This document shows positions 23,218-35,424 of a stretch of 64,000 bases of DNA, in pieces (within the stretch, counting starts at the first letter, position 1; the number at the start of each line of letters is the position of its first letter). A program made the translations under genes and the position numbers. The stretch covers positions 44,296,006-44,360,005 of the forward strand of contig NC_082684.1 of assembly GCF_949987515.2 (NCBI RefSeq), in the 5' to 3' direction. This stretch comes from Delphinus delphis (Eukaryota > Chordata > Mammalia > Artiodactyla > Delphinidae). The notes under the pieces are model-generated. The model was not told the origin of the DNA, searched no databases, and saw only the letters and a program-made list of their open reading frames with translations.

Positions 23218-24432
23218 TGTGGAGTTGAGTCCAATCCCTAACTAGATCGTGGATGAGTCTCTTTGGAGTCCTCTACTAAAGGCTTAGAAATCTAGAGTAT
23301 TGGAAGGAACTTAAGAAATGTCAGACTGAATCATTCTTCGAAGAGCCATATCTTTAAGGATGGTTGTATGACAAGGTGTTTTCCAGAAGTTGTTGGTAAA
23401 GGTTCAGGGAGGTCAAAAGGACTAGACAGCCCGGGACTGCCTAAAAGGCTCCCAGAATGGGAGGGGTGAGAGCAGCAACCTAAGCCTAGTTGTAACCAAC
23501 TAGTCTACCCCATATTCCTATGTGATATGAGGGGAGTAAAGGCTGAGTGAATTAATTTTTGATAAATTTTGGTTGTCCTTCTTTTTCACTAATGTAATAC
23601 AAATCACTATTAACAAATCGTTAGTAGAGAAATAGGTAGCATTTTACTGCTGAATAACATCTTTGATCCTAGTTCTTTTGCGATATCCAGGGCATCACTC
23701 TGAAGTGGAAAATGGACAAACCACAGTAAGACTTTGTTTTAGCTTTCTGGAGGGGAGAGTGATCTTCATAATAGTTCTATCTGAAATGGACTTAAAAACT
23801 TTCCTCCATTGGGAAAGAATTCGTTCCTTCTCAGCCTTGGGTGGAGTTGATAAGCTAAGAGAAAGAAGCCTGGCATTATATGGAATATGTAGGGCAAAGG
23901 GACAGTGGAAGCATAGAAAGAGCAGCAGTAACAGAGGATATTTTTGCTGTTAAGGCAGCAAACTTCTGTACTATAACTGGACATGGCACAGTTCACAGAG
24001 GGAGTCAGTGAAGCCCTGTGACCTCTAGACAACTACAGGATGTACCTCAGCTGAAGATGTCCACTGCTCACCTAGGACAGCATGGGACCTTAGAAGAGGA
24101 CAACTCAGGTCAGGACAGAAAAGGACAAAGCAGAAAAGAGCAGAAAAACATTGGAACAGGACATAGTTATCTGTGGCTATAGATCCACTCTCTAGGAAAG
24201 GAGAATTTGTATTGAAATAAGACCATTGTACATCTAAGTTGTGAGTAATTCTGAATATATAAATCCCTCTAAGGTATAACTCAGCTATTTTCCAAAAGTG
24301 TATTTGTAAAAGAGCCTCATTCAGATTTTGTTGCAGTATGACATCTGGACTGGGGAAAACCTTAATTGTGCCCACTCAGGCACAGCTTAAATAGGGCATC
24401 CTATCAGAAATGAAATTATAATGCAAACTACT

Positions 24433-24530
24433 CTGCCCAGGACTGATTTGTGAATATTGTACTTTATCTTCTTAATGTTGATAAATGTTATAAACTCATT
24501 TTTGTTAATTAAACCTCTTAATATTAAAAA
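24433..24530 (+). mobile_element. Very short retroposed sequence of unknown source
   Basis: The 98-bp stretch lies between perfect 13-bp direct repeats (aatgcaaactact, 24420-24432 and 24530-24542) and ends in an A-rich tail preceded by ATTAAA. That is the signature of L1-mediated retroposition. The body is not a SINE I recognise, so it may be a 5'-truncated copy of an mRNA 3' end. Confidence 0.5.
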
Positions 24531-26092
24531 ATGCAAACTACTATCCTGATTAGAGGAGGGGCTCTAGAGTTATAGAGCACACTGCTATACAGATATCAAA
24601 TCCTTACCACCAAAAGATGACAAGGTGACAGGATGCTACCAAAAAAAAAAAAGGAAAATAACAGATCAAGATCCTGCTTAATCATAAAGGATGATTCTTA
24701 ATACAATATTAGTAAATAATATTCAAAAATATTTTTTAAAAATTAATACATTATGACCAAGGAGGGTTTCTCCTAGAACTAACTACAAGGTAGTTTTAAT
24801 ATATAAAATCAATCATATAAGCACAATCAATATATTAATACAATAAAAAAGAAAAACCGTATAATAACTTCTATGGAGTCAGAAAAACTTTTGACATGAT
24901 TTAACATCAATTTATAATTTTTAAAAAAAACTTATCAAAATAAGAAAAAGATTGGAAACATCGCACAGATGCTTGCTCTCACCACTCTATTCAATATTGT
25001 ACTGGGATTGGGATTCTAGCCATTGTAATAAGGCAAGACAAATAAATAAAAGTCATAAATATTGGATAGAGAAAAATAAAATCATTCGTTTCTGAAGACA
25101 TGACTATAGAGAAAATCCTAAAGAATCTAAAATACAATTACTAGAACTAATAAGTAAATTTAGTAAGATCATAAGATACAAGGTTAGTATAACAAAAGCA
25201 GTTATATATTTATGTACCAGCCACAAGCAATTGGAAAATTAAATTTAAAAAATAAATTCCATTTACAGTAGTGTCCAAAAACAAAAACTACTCACAAATA
25301 AAATCATCAGAAGATGTGTGCAAGACCTCTACACTAAAAACTGCTGAACATTACCAGGAAAAAAAATTTTAAGTCCTAAATAAATGGAAACATTCTATTG
25401 TCATGAATTGAAAGGCTTAGTATTCTTAGGATGTCAGTTATCCACAAATTGATTAATAGACTGAAAACTGAAAATACTGACCAAAATCTCAGTAGGCAAT
25501 CATGGAAATTGGCAAGCTGCTGTTGAAATGTATAACAAAATGCAAGTGTCTTGGAATAACCAGTGCAATTTAAAAAAAAAAAAACAAAATGAGAAGATAT
25601 CACTACCTGATTTCAACTTACTATAAAATTATAAAAATCAGTTCAGTGTTGATGAAAGGATACATACATAGATCAACAGAGCAGAGAGTCAGAAATAGAC
25701 CCACACACATATATAACTAATTGATGTTTCAACAAAGGTGCCAGGAAAATTCAACAGGGAAAGGAAAAGTCTTTTTCAACAAATGGTGCTGGAATAATTG
25801 GATATCTTATGGGGGAAAAAACACAGACTTTTATCTTACATCATATACTAAAATTAACCCAAAATGGGTCACAGACTTAAAGGCAAAAACATAAAACTTC
25901 TAAGACAATGTACAAAAGAAAAAAATATTTGAAAACTTGGAGTAGGCAAATATCCCTTAGATAGGCACAAAAAGGCACACTCCATAAAACAGAGAATTGA
26001 TAAATTGAACTTTATCAAAATTAAAACCTTTTGTTCAAAGTACACAATTAAATAAACAAAAAGGCAAGTCACCGAATGGGAGAAAATATTTG

Positions 26093-26131
26093 ATAGATAG
26101 ATGAATATTGATAGATGATAGATAGATAGAT
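26093..26131. repeat. GATA-type microsatellite
   Basis: Imperfect GATA repeats with short interruptions inside the L1. Confidence 0.85.
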
Positions 26132-26920
26132 CTGTCAAAAGATTGTATCCAGCAATACACAAAGAACTCTTCCAAGTCAATAAAAAAAGAAATTTTTTTA
26201 AATGAGCAAAAATTTGAACAAACACATCACAAAACAAGATATAAGAATGGTAAATATGCATATCATTCATCACAAGGAAATGCAAGTTAAAACCACAAAT
26301 GAGATACTACTACATATTCATTAGAGGAGCTAAAATTAAAAAGACTGACAATATCAAGTGTTGAAGAGGATATGAGACAACTGGAACTCTCATACACTAC
26401 TGGTGGGAGCGAAAATTGTACAATCACTTTGGAAAACTTTGGGGCAGTTTTTTTAAAAGTTAAGCATACACCTACCAAACGACCAAGCGATTCCACTACT
26501 AGGTATTTACCCAAAAGTAATGAAAACGTATGTCCATACAAAGACTTTTATGTGGATGTTCATTGCATCTTTATTCACAATAGCCAAAAACTGGAAACAA
26601 TCCAAATGTCCATTAATTGGGGAACAGGAAAACAAAATGTGGTCTATCTAGAGGACTCTACCTCAGTAATAAAAAGAAATGAGCTACTGACAAGCATGGC
26701 AAGGTGGATGAATCTCAAAGTTCTTATGCTGAGTCAAAAAAGCCAGATCCAAAAATGTTTATAAGGTATGATTCCATTTAAATAAAATTCCAGAAAATGC
26801 AAAGTATGTTCTAGTGACACAAATCACATCAGTAGTTGTGTCCAGTAGTTGCCCAGGGCCAGGGGTGGAGGGAGGGATCATTTGCAAATGGCCACAAGGA
26901 AACACTTGAGATGTATATAT

Positions 26921-26922
<2 letters not shown>

Positions 26923-26962
<40 letters not shown>
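26923..26962. repeat. (AC)20 microsatellite
   Basis: A perfect AC run inside the L1 3' UTR. It generates Thr-His and Val-Cys artefact frames. Confidence 0.98.
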
Positions 26963-26966
<4 letters not shown>

Positions 26967-27072
26967 AAACACTTTAAATGAATGCAATGTATTTTCTGTA
27001 AATTATTCCTCAATAAATTTGAAAAATAAATAAAAGTACTACCTGGTTCTTTTTCAAACCTGCCTTATTTTT

Positions 27073-27319
27073 CTTTAATTAATTACTTATTTTTGGCTGC
27101 ATCAGGTCTTAGTTGTGGCGCGCGGGCTTCTCTCTAGTTGTGGCACACAGGCTCCAGAGCAGCTCAGTAGTTGTAGCCCGCAGCCTCTCTAGTTGTGGTG
27201 TGCAGGCTCAGTAGTTGGCCAGCAGCATGTGGGAGTCTTAGTTCCCAGACCAGGAATTGAACCAACGTCCCCTGCATTGCTAGACAGATTCTTAACCACT
27301 GGACCACCGGGGGAGCTCC
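27073..27319 (-). mobile_element. CHR-related SINE, divergent
   Basis: Reverse orientation, with an internally shortened body. A perfect 17-bp target duplication (aaacctgccttattttt) lies at 27056-27072 and 27320-27336. It landed just beyond the 3' end of the L1. Confidence 0.93.
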
Positions 27320-27399
27320 AAACCTGCCTTATTTTTGAAGTCTCTTATTGTTGACTCACTTTAGTGATTCCAACTTTAATGTTTAGAAACATATACCTG

Positions 27400-27607
27400 G
27401 GGCTTCCCTGGTGGCGCAGTGGTTGAGAGTCCGCCTGCTGATGCAGGGGACACGGGTTCGTGCCCCAGTCTGGGAAGATCCCAGCAGCTGGGCCCGTGAG
27501 CCATGACAGCTGAGCCTGGGCGTCCGGAGCCTGTGCTCCGCAACGGGAGAGGCCACAACAGTGAGAGGCCCGCGTACCACAAAATAAATAAATAACTAAA
27601 TAAATAA
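27400..27607 (+). mobile_element. Young CHR-family SINE with a small internal deletion
   Basis: The head and CpG-rich block are intact, but about 13 bases present in sister copies are missing between 'aagatccca' and 'gctgggcccgtg'. The tail is (AAAT)n rather than pure A. A perfect 13-bp target duplication (aaacatatacctg) lies at 27387-27399 and 27608-27620. Confidence 0.96.
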
Positions 27608-27629
27608 AAACATATACCTGTTTATTTTG

Positions 27630-30600
27630 CATTCTATATCCAATAAATTCTGATCATTTAGTCCTAGAAGATCTAAGGCTGTTGATTGTTTCCACTGACT
27701 CTCACTTATAGAGGATTACTTTCTTGTATCATTGGTGATCTTAGATTGGAAGTTTATATTTCATTAATCTTAATCCCTTGAAAACCTGGGGTGGGGGATG
27801 TCTAACCTGATGGTGTTTTACTACAGACAGGATTTGGGTTTGCTTTTACAGGGAGCCAGGAGCACTGTTGGGCTGAGGGCACACCAGGTTCGTTCCAGGT
27901 TTTCCAGCTTAACGGTGGGACTCAGGTCCAGCAGCCTCCCTTGTCTCCAGTCCAGAGTTGAGTCCATGACAACCCTGCCATCAGAGAAACCTCACGTGCT
28001 CTTTCTACTCAAAGTCTCCTCTCTCTTCCAATTCATGGATTTCTCTCCTCTCCATCACCCAGAGGTTTCCCTTACTCTCTGCAAGCTCAACTACATATTA
28101 TAAAGTATGGTACTTGCGGAATTTGTTTTACAGCAAAAGGAACCCTCAGTGAATCTGTTATACTACTAGAAGGGCATGGCACGTTTGCTCTCCTCTTTTT
28201 GAGTCTCAGAGAACAGGGAAATGAGCCTTAAACAATAAAATGATAGCCTTGCCTTACAAGGGTTTTGAACTAAAAATTGGTGAGAAAATATCCATCATAG
28301 CCCCAAACCCAGGATCTTTCTCTAAATCTGATTATGGGCAGCCAAGCTAAGTGCTACTTATATATAGCTTTTCATTTTGTGCTGAGATCTAGGAGAGAAA
28401 TGTCTGGGGCAAAGATAACAAAACAACTCTACAGAGAGCATCAGAGAGAACAATTGAATGTAAAAATCTGGAGTATCATATCAAACCTAACAAAAGTAAC
28501 TTAGAAACGGGACGACTATGGCCTTTCCCAATTGTCAACACTTTTTTTTTCCCTCTGAATTTTTACCCAGAGTATATTTTAGTTACCCTTAGGAATTAAA
28601 TTATAGTAATTTTAATTATTTGGATCTTGAATATTCACTCTATTTTGAATGTAATCTACTACTTAAAGTGACTAGCTCCCCGACAGGGGTTTTGAGGTTG
28701 ATAGTGGTGGATAGCTGTGTCTAATTCAAGATTCCAGCTCCCGTCTCTCTTTACATAAGAAATGGTGTAAAAAGTTCATTGAATGTTTTAATTAGCATGC
28801 AAGCTGAGTCTTACATCCAAAGGAGAGCCTAATATTACTTTTAATCGCATCCAACACAAGGTGATAAAACAATACAATTTCAGAGTAGTACAGGGTAAGA
28901 GAGTTTTATTATTGTTATTTGCAATAATAATATAATCATTTATTAGAAACCCATCATGTGCCAGGAGCTGAAGGAACATTTTCTTTTTCCTGATTAACAC
29001 ACTGCCACAGTGGAGGCTTGTAGCAGTTTATTGTTCTGGTTTATGATCTTGGTCTGAATTCAGATAAAGCGGCAACGTGCCAGCTTCAGACCCTCATATA
29101 CTTTCTTTACAACCTGGATGGTTAGCAGGGATGTAAGTCCTTTTTTTTTTTTTTCGTTACTTTGAAATATGTAGCTAACCTACTCAAAAACGCTGATTTG
29201 GTTAGCCAATCAGGAAACAGAAATTAAGGGAATGCCTCATCCTGCTCTATTTTACTGAATGAACTTGACTGAATCACTTTGAGACCAAATTCTTCCTGGT
29301 TACAGTCTGCATCACATACACATATTATCTGGTGGGTTTCCTTGGCTGGGGAGCCAGGGACGGCTAATGACGAGAGGCATATCCAAATCCCAGCAAGCCT
29401 CCTCAGGCGTTGAACTAAACTTTGGGACGTGACAGGACCTGGCAAAAATGGAAATACCTCCCCTGACATTTTTGCTCATGTTTTCTAAATTCACTTTCAG
29501 ATAAGGGCAGTGGGTTTGCTAGAGTGGGAAGTGCTGACAAACAAAGTATAGTCTACTACAAAATTCTTCCTGGCACTCTAATTATCCTTTCCTTCTCTAC
29601 TTCAGTATCACATGTAGCCATGTGTAGAATCATAAAATAATTATGCAGTGTACAAGCTTTCTGGGAGCATGTACCACTGTTTTCCTAATTCTTTATCTCT
29701 CCCATTGATCGTGGCGTGTGTGCATTGATCCAAGTCGGCCATCTGGTTAGGCAAGATAAGCGTGCTAGTGTCTTTGCATTGCACTGTCACTAGGGGAGGG
29801 GGCACATTTTGGCTGTAGGGAATTACAGGGGCAGGATTAGCCCTCTTCCTATGAGGAAACTGAATTTTAAATGCAATGTTGCAGCTGCATGGACCATGTT
29901 GCTAACTTCTGTTTTTGCCATGAACTGGGTAGATTTTTCTTCTTGTTCATATTGTCTCCAAAGGTATAGCAATGCCTTGTATTAAATGAGGGTGGGGGGC
30001 AGGATTGGAGAGAAGATTCATTTTTAGCACATGTTAGACTTGTAAGTAACTGATACGTTATAGGATTTGTAAATGGTAAAACTGCTTTCAAATGACTACA
30101 AAAGACTGCTGGATAAAAAGCGTTTTAAACCAAGACTCGTTGGGTTCCCCCCCCCACAAACAAAATTATTTTAGAAAGGGAAGAAATATTTGTATGAGTC
30201 TTTGCAAAAGAAAAATACAAAGGAAATTGAAAAAATTATGCGTGTATCATAGCAGAAGGAACTGCTGCTTGAAGGAAGGGCTGTGGGATATCCTCTCCGT
30301 TTGTTTACCTCTCTCTTTCACGTATTGAAATTAATGTTTGCCCCAAGTTTATGACCACTGGGACTGACTGAATGTGCTATTTAACTCAAAGAGACTTTTT
30401 TCCAGTCCTGTTGGCCACTGTTGTTTTTAAAATTTGATCGCCGCCATTGTTGTCCCATATTCTGCAAATGTGTGGAAGACTCAAAAGCTTTTCCTCTAAA
30501 ATTGAACAATTCTGTCAAAAAAGATTAGTTCTATTTTGTCTGCTGGGTGCTGACTATTCATGAATGTAAAGAGAGAGGGCTTGGGTGTCATACTAAGTTG

Positions 30601-32060
30601 CTAAGGTGGCTGGATTTCGGCTATTGACTTAAGGATACCAAACTGCAGTCTACAAAAGAGCAGCCAGAAGGAGAGGGGAGAGCCGGCCTGCCATGTGTTT
30701 GAGCTATACCTTCTTTAGCTGCCCATTTATTTCTTTTGTTGCCAGAACTTTTATTGTCATACAGTTGAAAAAAAATGTTAGACACAAGCTTTAGGCAGCA
30801 CCAAGCAGAAAAAGGGATTAGCATATCACTAGGATCATCTTACACTGAACCAAATTCTTTTCAGGATGTATAATTAGCGAATACAGTCTTTTTTTTTTGG
30901 TGGGGGGGGGGGAACCTATGGACAGAAAAAATGAGCTCAGACCTTTGGCTAGAATATTAGAGGAAATAAAAGACAGTTGCCAATTTCAGAGAGATATATA
31001 CATATTAACTGTTTCTTTGCAGAACCTTTGCAATTCCCTCAAGAAATGTCTGGTTGAATGGGAAAACTTACTATGAATTCCTGCCATTGTCTCAGGTTTT
31101 CTAAAAGGGAAATACTGTGTCATTGAACACACGTTCAAAATTTTAGACTGATGAAATCAGATTCAGGATTAAATGAATGTAGAAGAACTTTTCCGAACAG
31201 GGGAAACTACAAGGAAATGTGTGGTTTTCACGAGATGATATTTTACTCTGCAGAAGGTACTTTGTAATTAAAAATGTAATTGAGAAATTGAAGGCAGTAA
31301 AACGTACATTCTGGGTCTATTAGTGAATAATTCTGTGTGGCTGGCTTAAAGCCATCTAAAACTTCCCTTATAATTGTGGGCATTGAATATGTTTATCTGA
31401 GAGTAAGAAAATGGAAGCCTGGGATCGTTCTCTTTTATCTTCTCTCTCAGAGTTGTACATTTAAGCAGTTTACACCCAGCATATAGCAAAAAGCAGATTT
31501 GTCTAATTAACTCACATTTCACTGGGTGGGTATCTATTTATATTTCCACATATGCAAGTTTTTAGAGAAGAACACATGGAGTGGAGGTGGACAAGAACCT
31601 TTTTTTCCTAAAGTATATTTTTAAGAATTAACAGAAAGTAAAAGTACTCATCTGCATGTATCTCAGTTTAAATTTCTTGAGAGAGCTGATGTTTTTGTTT
31701 AACAGATGAGGTGTTATGTTGATTTGGGTTCTTCTAGATTCTTGGTTTTGAATAGTGGATACTTCATATTTTCCCCCCTTCTGTGGATTGTATCACTTTG
31801 TCCCACTGCTTTCGCTCAAGTAAAACACCCACAAGATGCACCCACCAGTCTTGATTCTGGTTCAAGTTTATTCCATATTTTCTGAGGACGCTCTTAGCTC
31901 ATCTTTATGGTAATAAATTTAGAAATTGGCCCCTTTTAACTTAAGAGGCAATGGACACTTAGATCCATAGACAGCAGTTATTTCAAGTTCTACAGCGCTT
32001 AAGGTACTGGGGGAAGTGTCCTTTGAGCTTTTCCTTGGAATTAGAGAACTCAGCCCTGGT
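27630..32060. other. Long repeat-poor unique block
   Basis: About 4.4 kb with no clear SINE or LINE. Open frames are short and unrecognised; the 101-codon frame at 27798-28103 lacks splice or family support. A G-run follows a T-run near 30890-30912. Low repeat load and balanced composition around 30330-31120 would suit conserved non-coding DNA, but conservation cannot be judged from one sequence. Confidence 0.4.
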
Positions 32061-32062
32061 TC

Positions 32063-32266
32063 TTTTTTTTTTTTTGCGGTACGCGGGCTTCTCACTGTTG
32101 TGACCTCTCCCGTTGCGGGGCACAGGCTCCGGACGCGCAGGCTCAGTGGCCATGGCTCACGGGCCCAGCCACTCCGCGGCACGTGGGATCCTCCCGGACC
32201 CGGGCACGAACCCACGTCTCCCACATCGGCAGGCGGACCCTCAACCACTGCGCCACCAGGGAAGCC
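32063..32266 (-). mobile_element. CHR-family SINE, young cetacean type
   Basis: Reverse orientation with several changes from its sisters ('cccacgtctcccacatcgg'). The flanks share a diverged 'cc(t)ggttcttt / ccggctcttt' duplication, so it is somewhat older. Confidence 0.95.
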
Positions 32267-32279
32267 CCGGCTCTTTATT

Positions 32280-34140
32280 TTTATATTCCTTCTGGCTTGG
32301 AATTTTTGGTCAAATGTTTCTCTCTTGGCTAGAAGTAAACCATGGATTGAGGACTCAATTGTGCTGTCTTCGTTTAAAGAAAATCATTTTAGTTTGCATG
32401 ACTTATGTCTCCATGGAAGACTACGTGTGAATTAGCAACATGACAAGGAAGAAAGAATAAAAATTGCCGTTAAAAATATGTGAATTAGAGATATCATTCT
32501 TCAATTATTTTCTTCACTTATCATAATGATACTTTTTAAAAAACATTCTTTGCTATTTCACTATTTGTAATTTTTTATAATATCCATATTTTTCTCTGCC
32601 ATTTATTTGTGGTCAGAAATATCAGTGCCTACAAAAAACTAGCTATATATACAGTTGCTCATGATTTAAGAGAGTCTTAAGTCACTAACACTTTCGATAA
32701 TTTTTTAAAGACATGGGTTTAATCAAACTTGTGATATGTTGTCTTCAAATCATTGGCTATCTAATTATTCACAGAAACTTCTTGGTCTTCCACCAGCTTA
32801 GGGCACACACCTAGGATCTTCTCATGCACACACAATTATACCCTCACAGATCGGAGACTTAGACATCTTTTCAGGAGACCGGCCTCAGAAACACGGCTCC
32901 TGGTAATCTAGACAATAAGAGAATGATGTTTAAATCTAAAGTTCATATTGTTGAATTCAGAGAAATGTAATGTCAAACAAACACAGAATATCCACTGCTG
33001 GGTAACCTAAAAGTGAGTTCAAGGTTTTTTTAAGAACTTGAGACCAAAGGCATTGAGTTGTGAAGGGTTTCAATTAAAGCAACATCTGGGTTACTCAGAC
33101 CCTGGAGTGACACGAGCAGTGGGCAGAGAAAAGAAGAGTGTGACTCACAGTTAAAACTCAGCACAATACAGAGAATTCACAAAGGTAATGAAGAGAAGGG
33201 AAAGGCAGGTGATGATAAACTGTCTATTTTAGGTTTTGTGAACACCAAAAACAGAGAAATGACCAGAATATCTTTCTAAATACCAGGTTTGAGCTTTAAA
33301 AAAAAAAGTAATTTGCAATTAATCAAAATATATTGATTGCTAATCTTAATAGGATCTTTAATATTTTTTAGCTCAGTGTATCACTAGCAATGTGATATTT
33401 TTATACAGAATATTGCATATACTTTTACATTGTGTACGTAGTGTTAGCATGTTATTCAGATGAACCTACTTGACCTTTCTATGACATACCAATAGTGTCC
33501 TTTCTAAAGTTTAACATCCTTAATGGCAGGAGCCATTTAATATAACATGCCACCAAGTCAGCATCACACATTCGTTAAATACCATTAGCTAAATAATTTC
33601 GGATTACTATGATCAGGTAGGCTTTCGAAGACATAAATAAGATTCTCCAAAATATAGGTATGTTGAATATGACTCTAGCCTAACAAATCTCATGCCTCCT
33701 CTTAGAGAAGACCAAAGAGTCTTAGCATTTTAAACTTACAATAATGCCACACTTCCCATTTTTAAAACATTTGTATATATATATAACTAGGGTATTTTAA
33801 ATTGATTTTGAAGCTAGACCCAGTATAAATTATTTTTCATTTTTCTAAATGGATCATTTACTCTATGCAGCTAAATCAACTGGCTTTTTTGACACTGTGT
33901 ATGTACACATCTATCAAGAGGAGAATTTCCACTCTTACAAGTAGAAATTGTTATGCTAAAGTTAAGCACGTGCAAATTTTTTATGATATGATAAAAGCAC
34001 AGTTCCCTATCAGGCATAGCTCTAAAGGCAGGTGTTATAGCTAATGTTTGGGGAAAAAAGGATAATATTATGAGCGATGTGTGTCCAACATGTTCTTGTA
34101 TGTTTTAATGATTGATCTAGAATCTGAAAAGAAGAGGCGA
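32280..34140. other. Unassigned unique sequence
   Basis: AT-rich, with no recognisable gene, RNA or repeat. Only short A-tracts and a TA-run near 33774 stand out. Confidence 0.4.
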
Positions 34141-34149
34141 TTCCATTTT

Positions 34150-34350
34150 AATGGTTAGTATTTGTTGAGTCCTAATCAAGGTCTAGGGACTGTTCTGAGA
34201 TCTTTATAATGACCTTGTAACCATATGAAATGCTATTATTGTTTATACCCTTTTTATAGATGAGGAAACTGAGATTCAGGGAGGTCAAGTAACATGCTCA
34301 AGGTCATGCAGCTGGTAAGTGGTGAAGCTGGATTCAAAACCAGATAATCT
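34150..34350 (-). mobile_element. MIR SINE, antisense
   Basis: A clear antisense MIR: 'tttgttgagtcctaatcaagg', 'tatagatgaggaaactgag', 'gaggtcaagtaacatgctcaa' and 'gtcatgcagctggtaagtgg'. Confidence 0.85.
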
Positions 34351-34589
34351 GTCTCAAATTTGTTTTAACCACACTACACTAGCCTTCTACACGTTCAATA
34401 GAGTTGAAAATATCAAGTTACCCCTAGGCTTACAGGGTTATTCCAGTGGGAAGCATCTGCCCAGGGAAACAGAGGAAATATAGAGTCGATAGGACCAGCA
34501 ATAGTCAGCAATTGTCATAAGACACTAAACTCCTGGTTAGGAGTTTTAATCTAGACAGGCAGATGCATAGGATGTGAGACTTAGAGAGG

Positions 34590-34740
34590 AGTTAATAGTT
34601 CACCAAATCTAATCTTTTTATTTTACAAATCAGGGAACTGAGGCCCAGACACGTGAAATGACTTACACTGTCAGAGACAAAACAAGAACGAGAACTCCCA
34701 GTTCTCTCAAGTCCCAAACTAGAGCTCTTCCCAGCGTTCA
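34590..34740 (-). mobile_element. MIR SINE, antisense
   Basis: The antisense MIR core reads 'ttacaaatcagggaactgagg', 'cccagacacgtgaaatgac' and 'gagaactcccagttctctc'. Confidence 0.65.
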
Positions 34741-35008
34741 GAGTCAATAGGCTACCTCAGGATTCTTTGGGAAAGAGCAAAATAGGCAGAGAGATATGGA
34801 TGAAGATGATGCCTGCTTCTGCTGGTAGGCATAGGAATTGCTGGATATGAAGATATGAAAGGAAGTGCCTATTGGATTGAACTGCTAACAATTGATATGA
34901 ACAATAGAGGGGGAAAAAGTCTTAAAATTCAGTTTTAAGGCAATGGTGAAATTGGGAAAGGAGAAAAGGACAGAAAATAAAATTTTATATATTAACATAC
35001 TTGCTTTT

Positions 35009-35211
35009 TTTTTTTTTTTGCGGTACGTGGGCCTCTCACTGTTGTGGCCTCTCCTGTTGCAGAGCACAGGCTCCAGACGCGCAGGCTCAGCGGCCATGGC
35101 TCACAGGCCCAGCCGCTCCACGGGATATGGGATCTTCCCGGACCGGGGCACGAACCCGTGTCCCCTGCATCGGCAGGTGGACTCTCAACCACTGCACCAC
35201 CAGGGAAGCCC
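35009..35211 (-). mobile_element. CHR-family SINE, young cetacean type
   Basis: Reverse orientation with a long T-tract. A perfect 15-bp target duplication (aacatacttgctttt) lies at 34994-35008 and 35212-35226. Confidence 0.97.
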
Positions 35212-35372
35212 AACATACTTGCTTTTAATTGGAAACGGATCCCCAAGTGGAGATGCCCCATTGCCATTAAGCAGTCAGGAAATGGAAAGGGAAAAAAAGA
35301 TCTGGACCAGAGATGCAGAGCTGAAAATCAGTGGGACACAAGAATTGGCATCAGGAGGTCCAACAAATCTTC

Positions 35373-35418
35373 ACATACACACACAGGCACACACACACTA
35401 ACACACACAAACACAACC
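35373..35418. repeat. CA-rich simple repeat
   Basis: Interrupted ACAC runs. The Thr/His-rich frames here are artefacts. Confidence 0.85.
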
Positions 35419-35424
35419 AGGTCT

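Larger units (their letters stand above)
24620..27022 (+). mobile_element. L1 3' half (ORF2 part plus 3' UTR), degenerate
   Basis: ORF2 text is recognisable throughout: 'gaccaaggagggtttctcc', 'ctctattcaatattgtactgg', 'agatacaaggttagtataac', 'caaaggtgccaggaaaattc', 'accaagcgattccactactagg', 'attcacaatagccaaaaactgg'. It ends in the 3' UTR at 'cctcaataaatttgaaa'. Frequent stops and frameshifts break it; the longest frame (26372-26764) is an ORF2 scrap. Simple repeats lie inside at 26093-26131 and 26923-26962. Confidence 0.85.

Noticed and set aside
24620..27022. L1 as a possibly active element
   Set aside because: It is 5'-truncated with frequent stops and frameshifts; no intact ORF1 or ORF2.
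27798..28103. 101-codon plus-strand frame
   Set aside because: No family resemblance, no supporting signals; compatible with chance.
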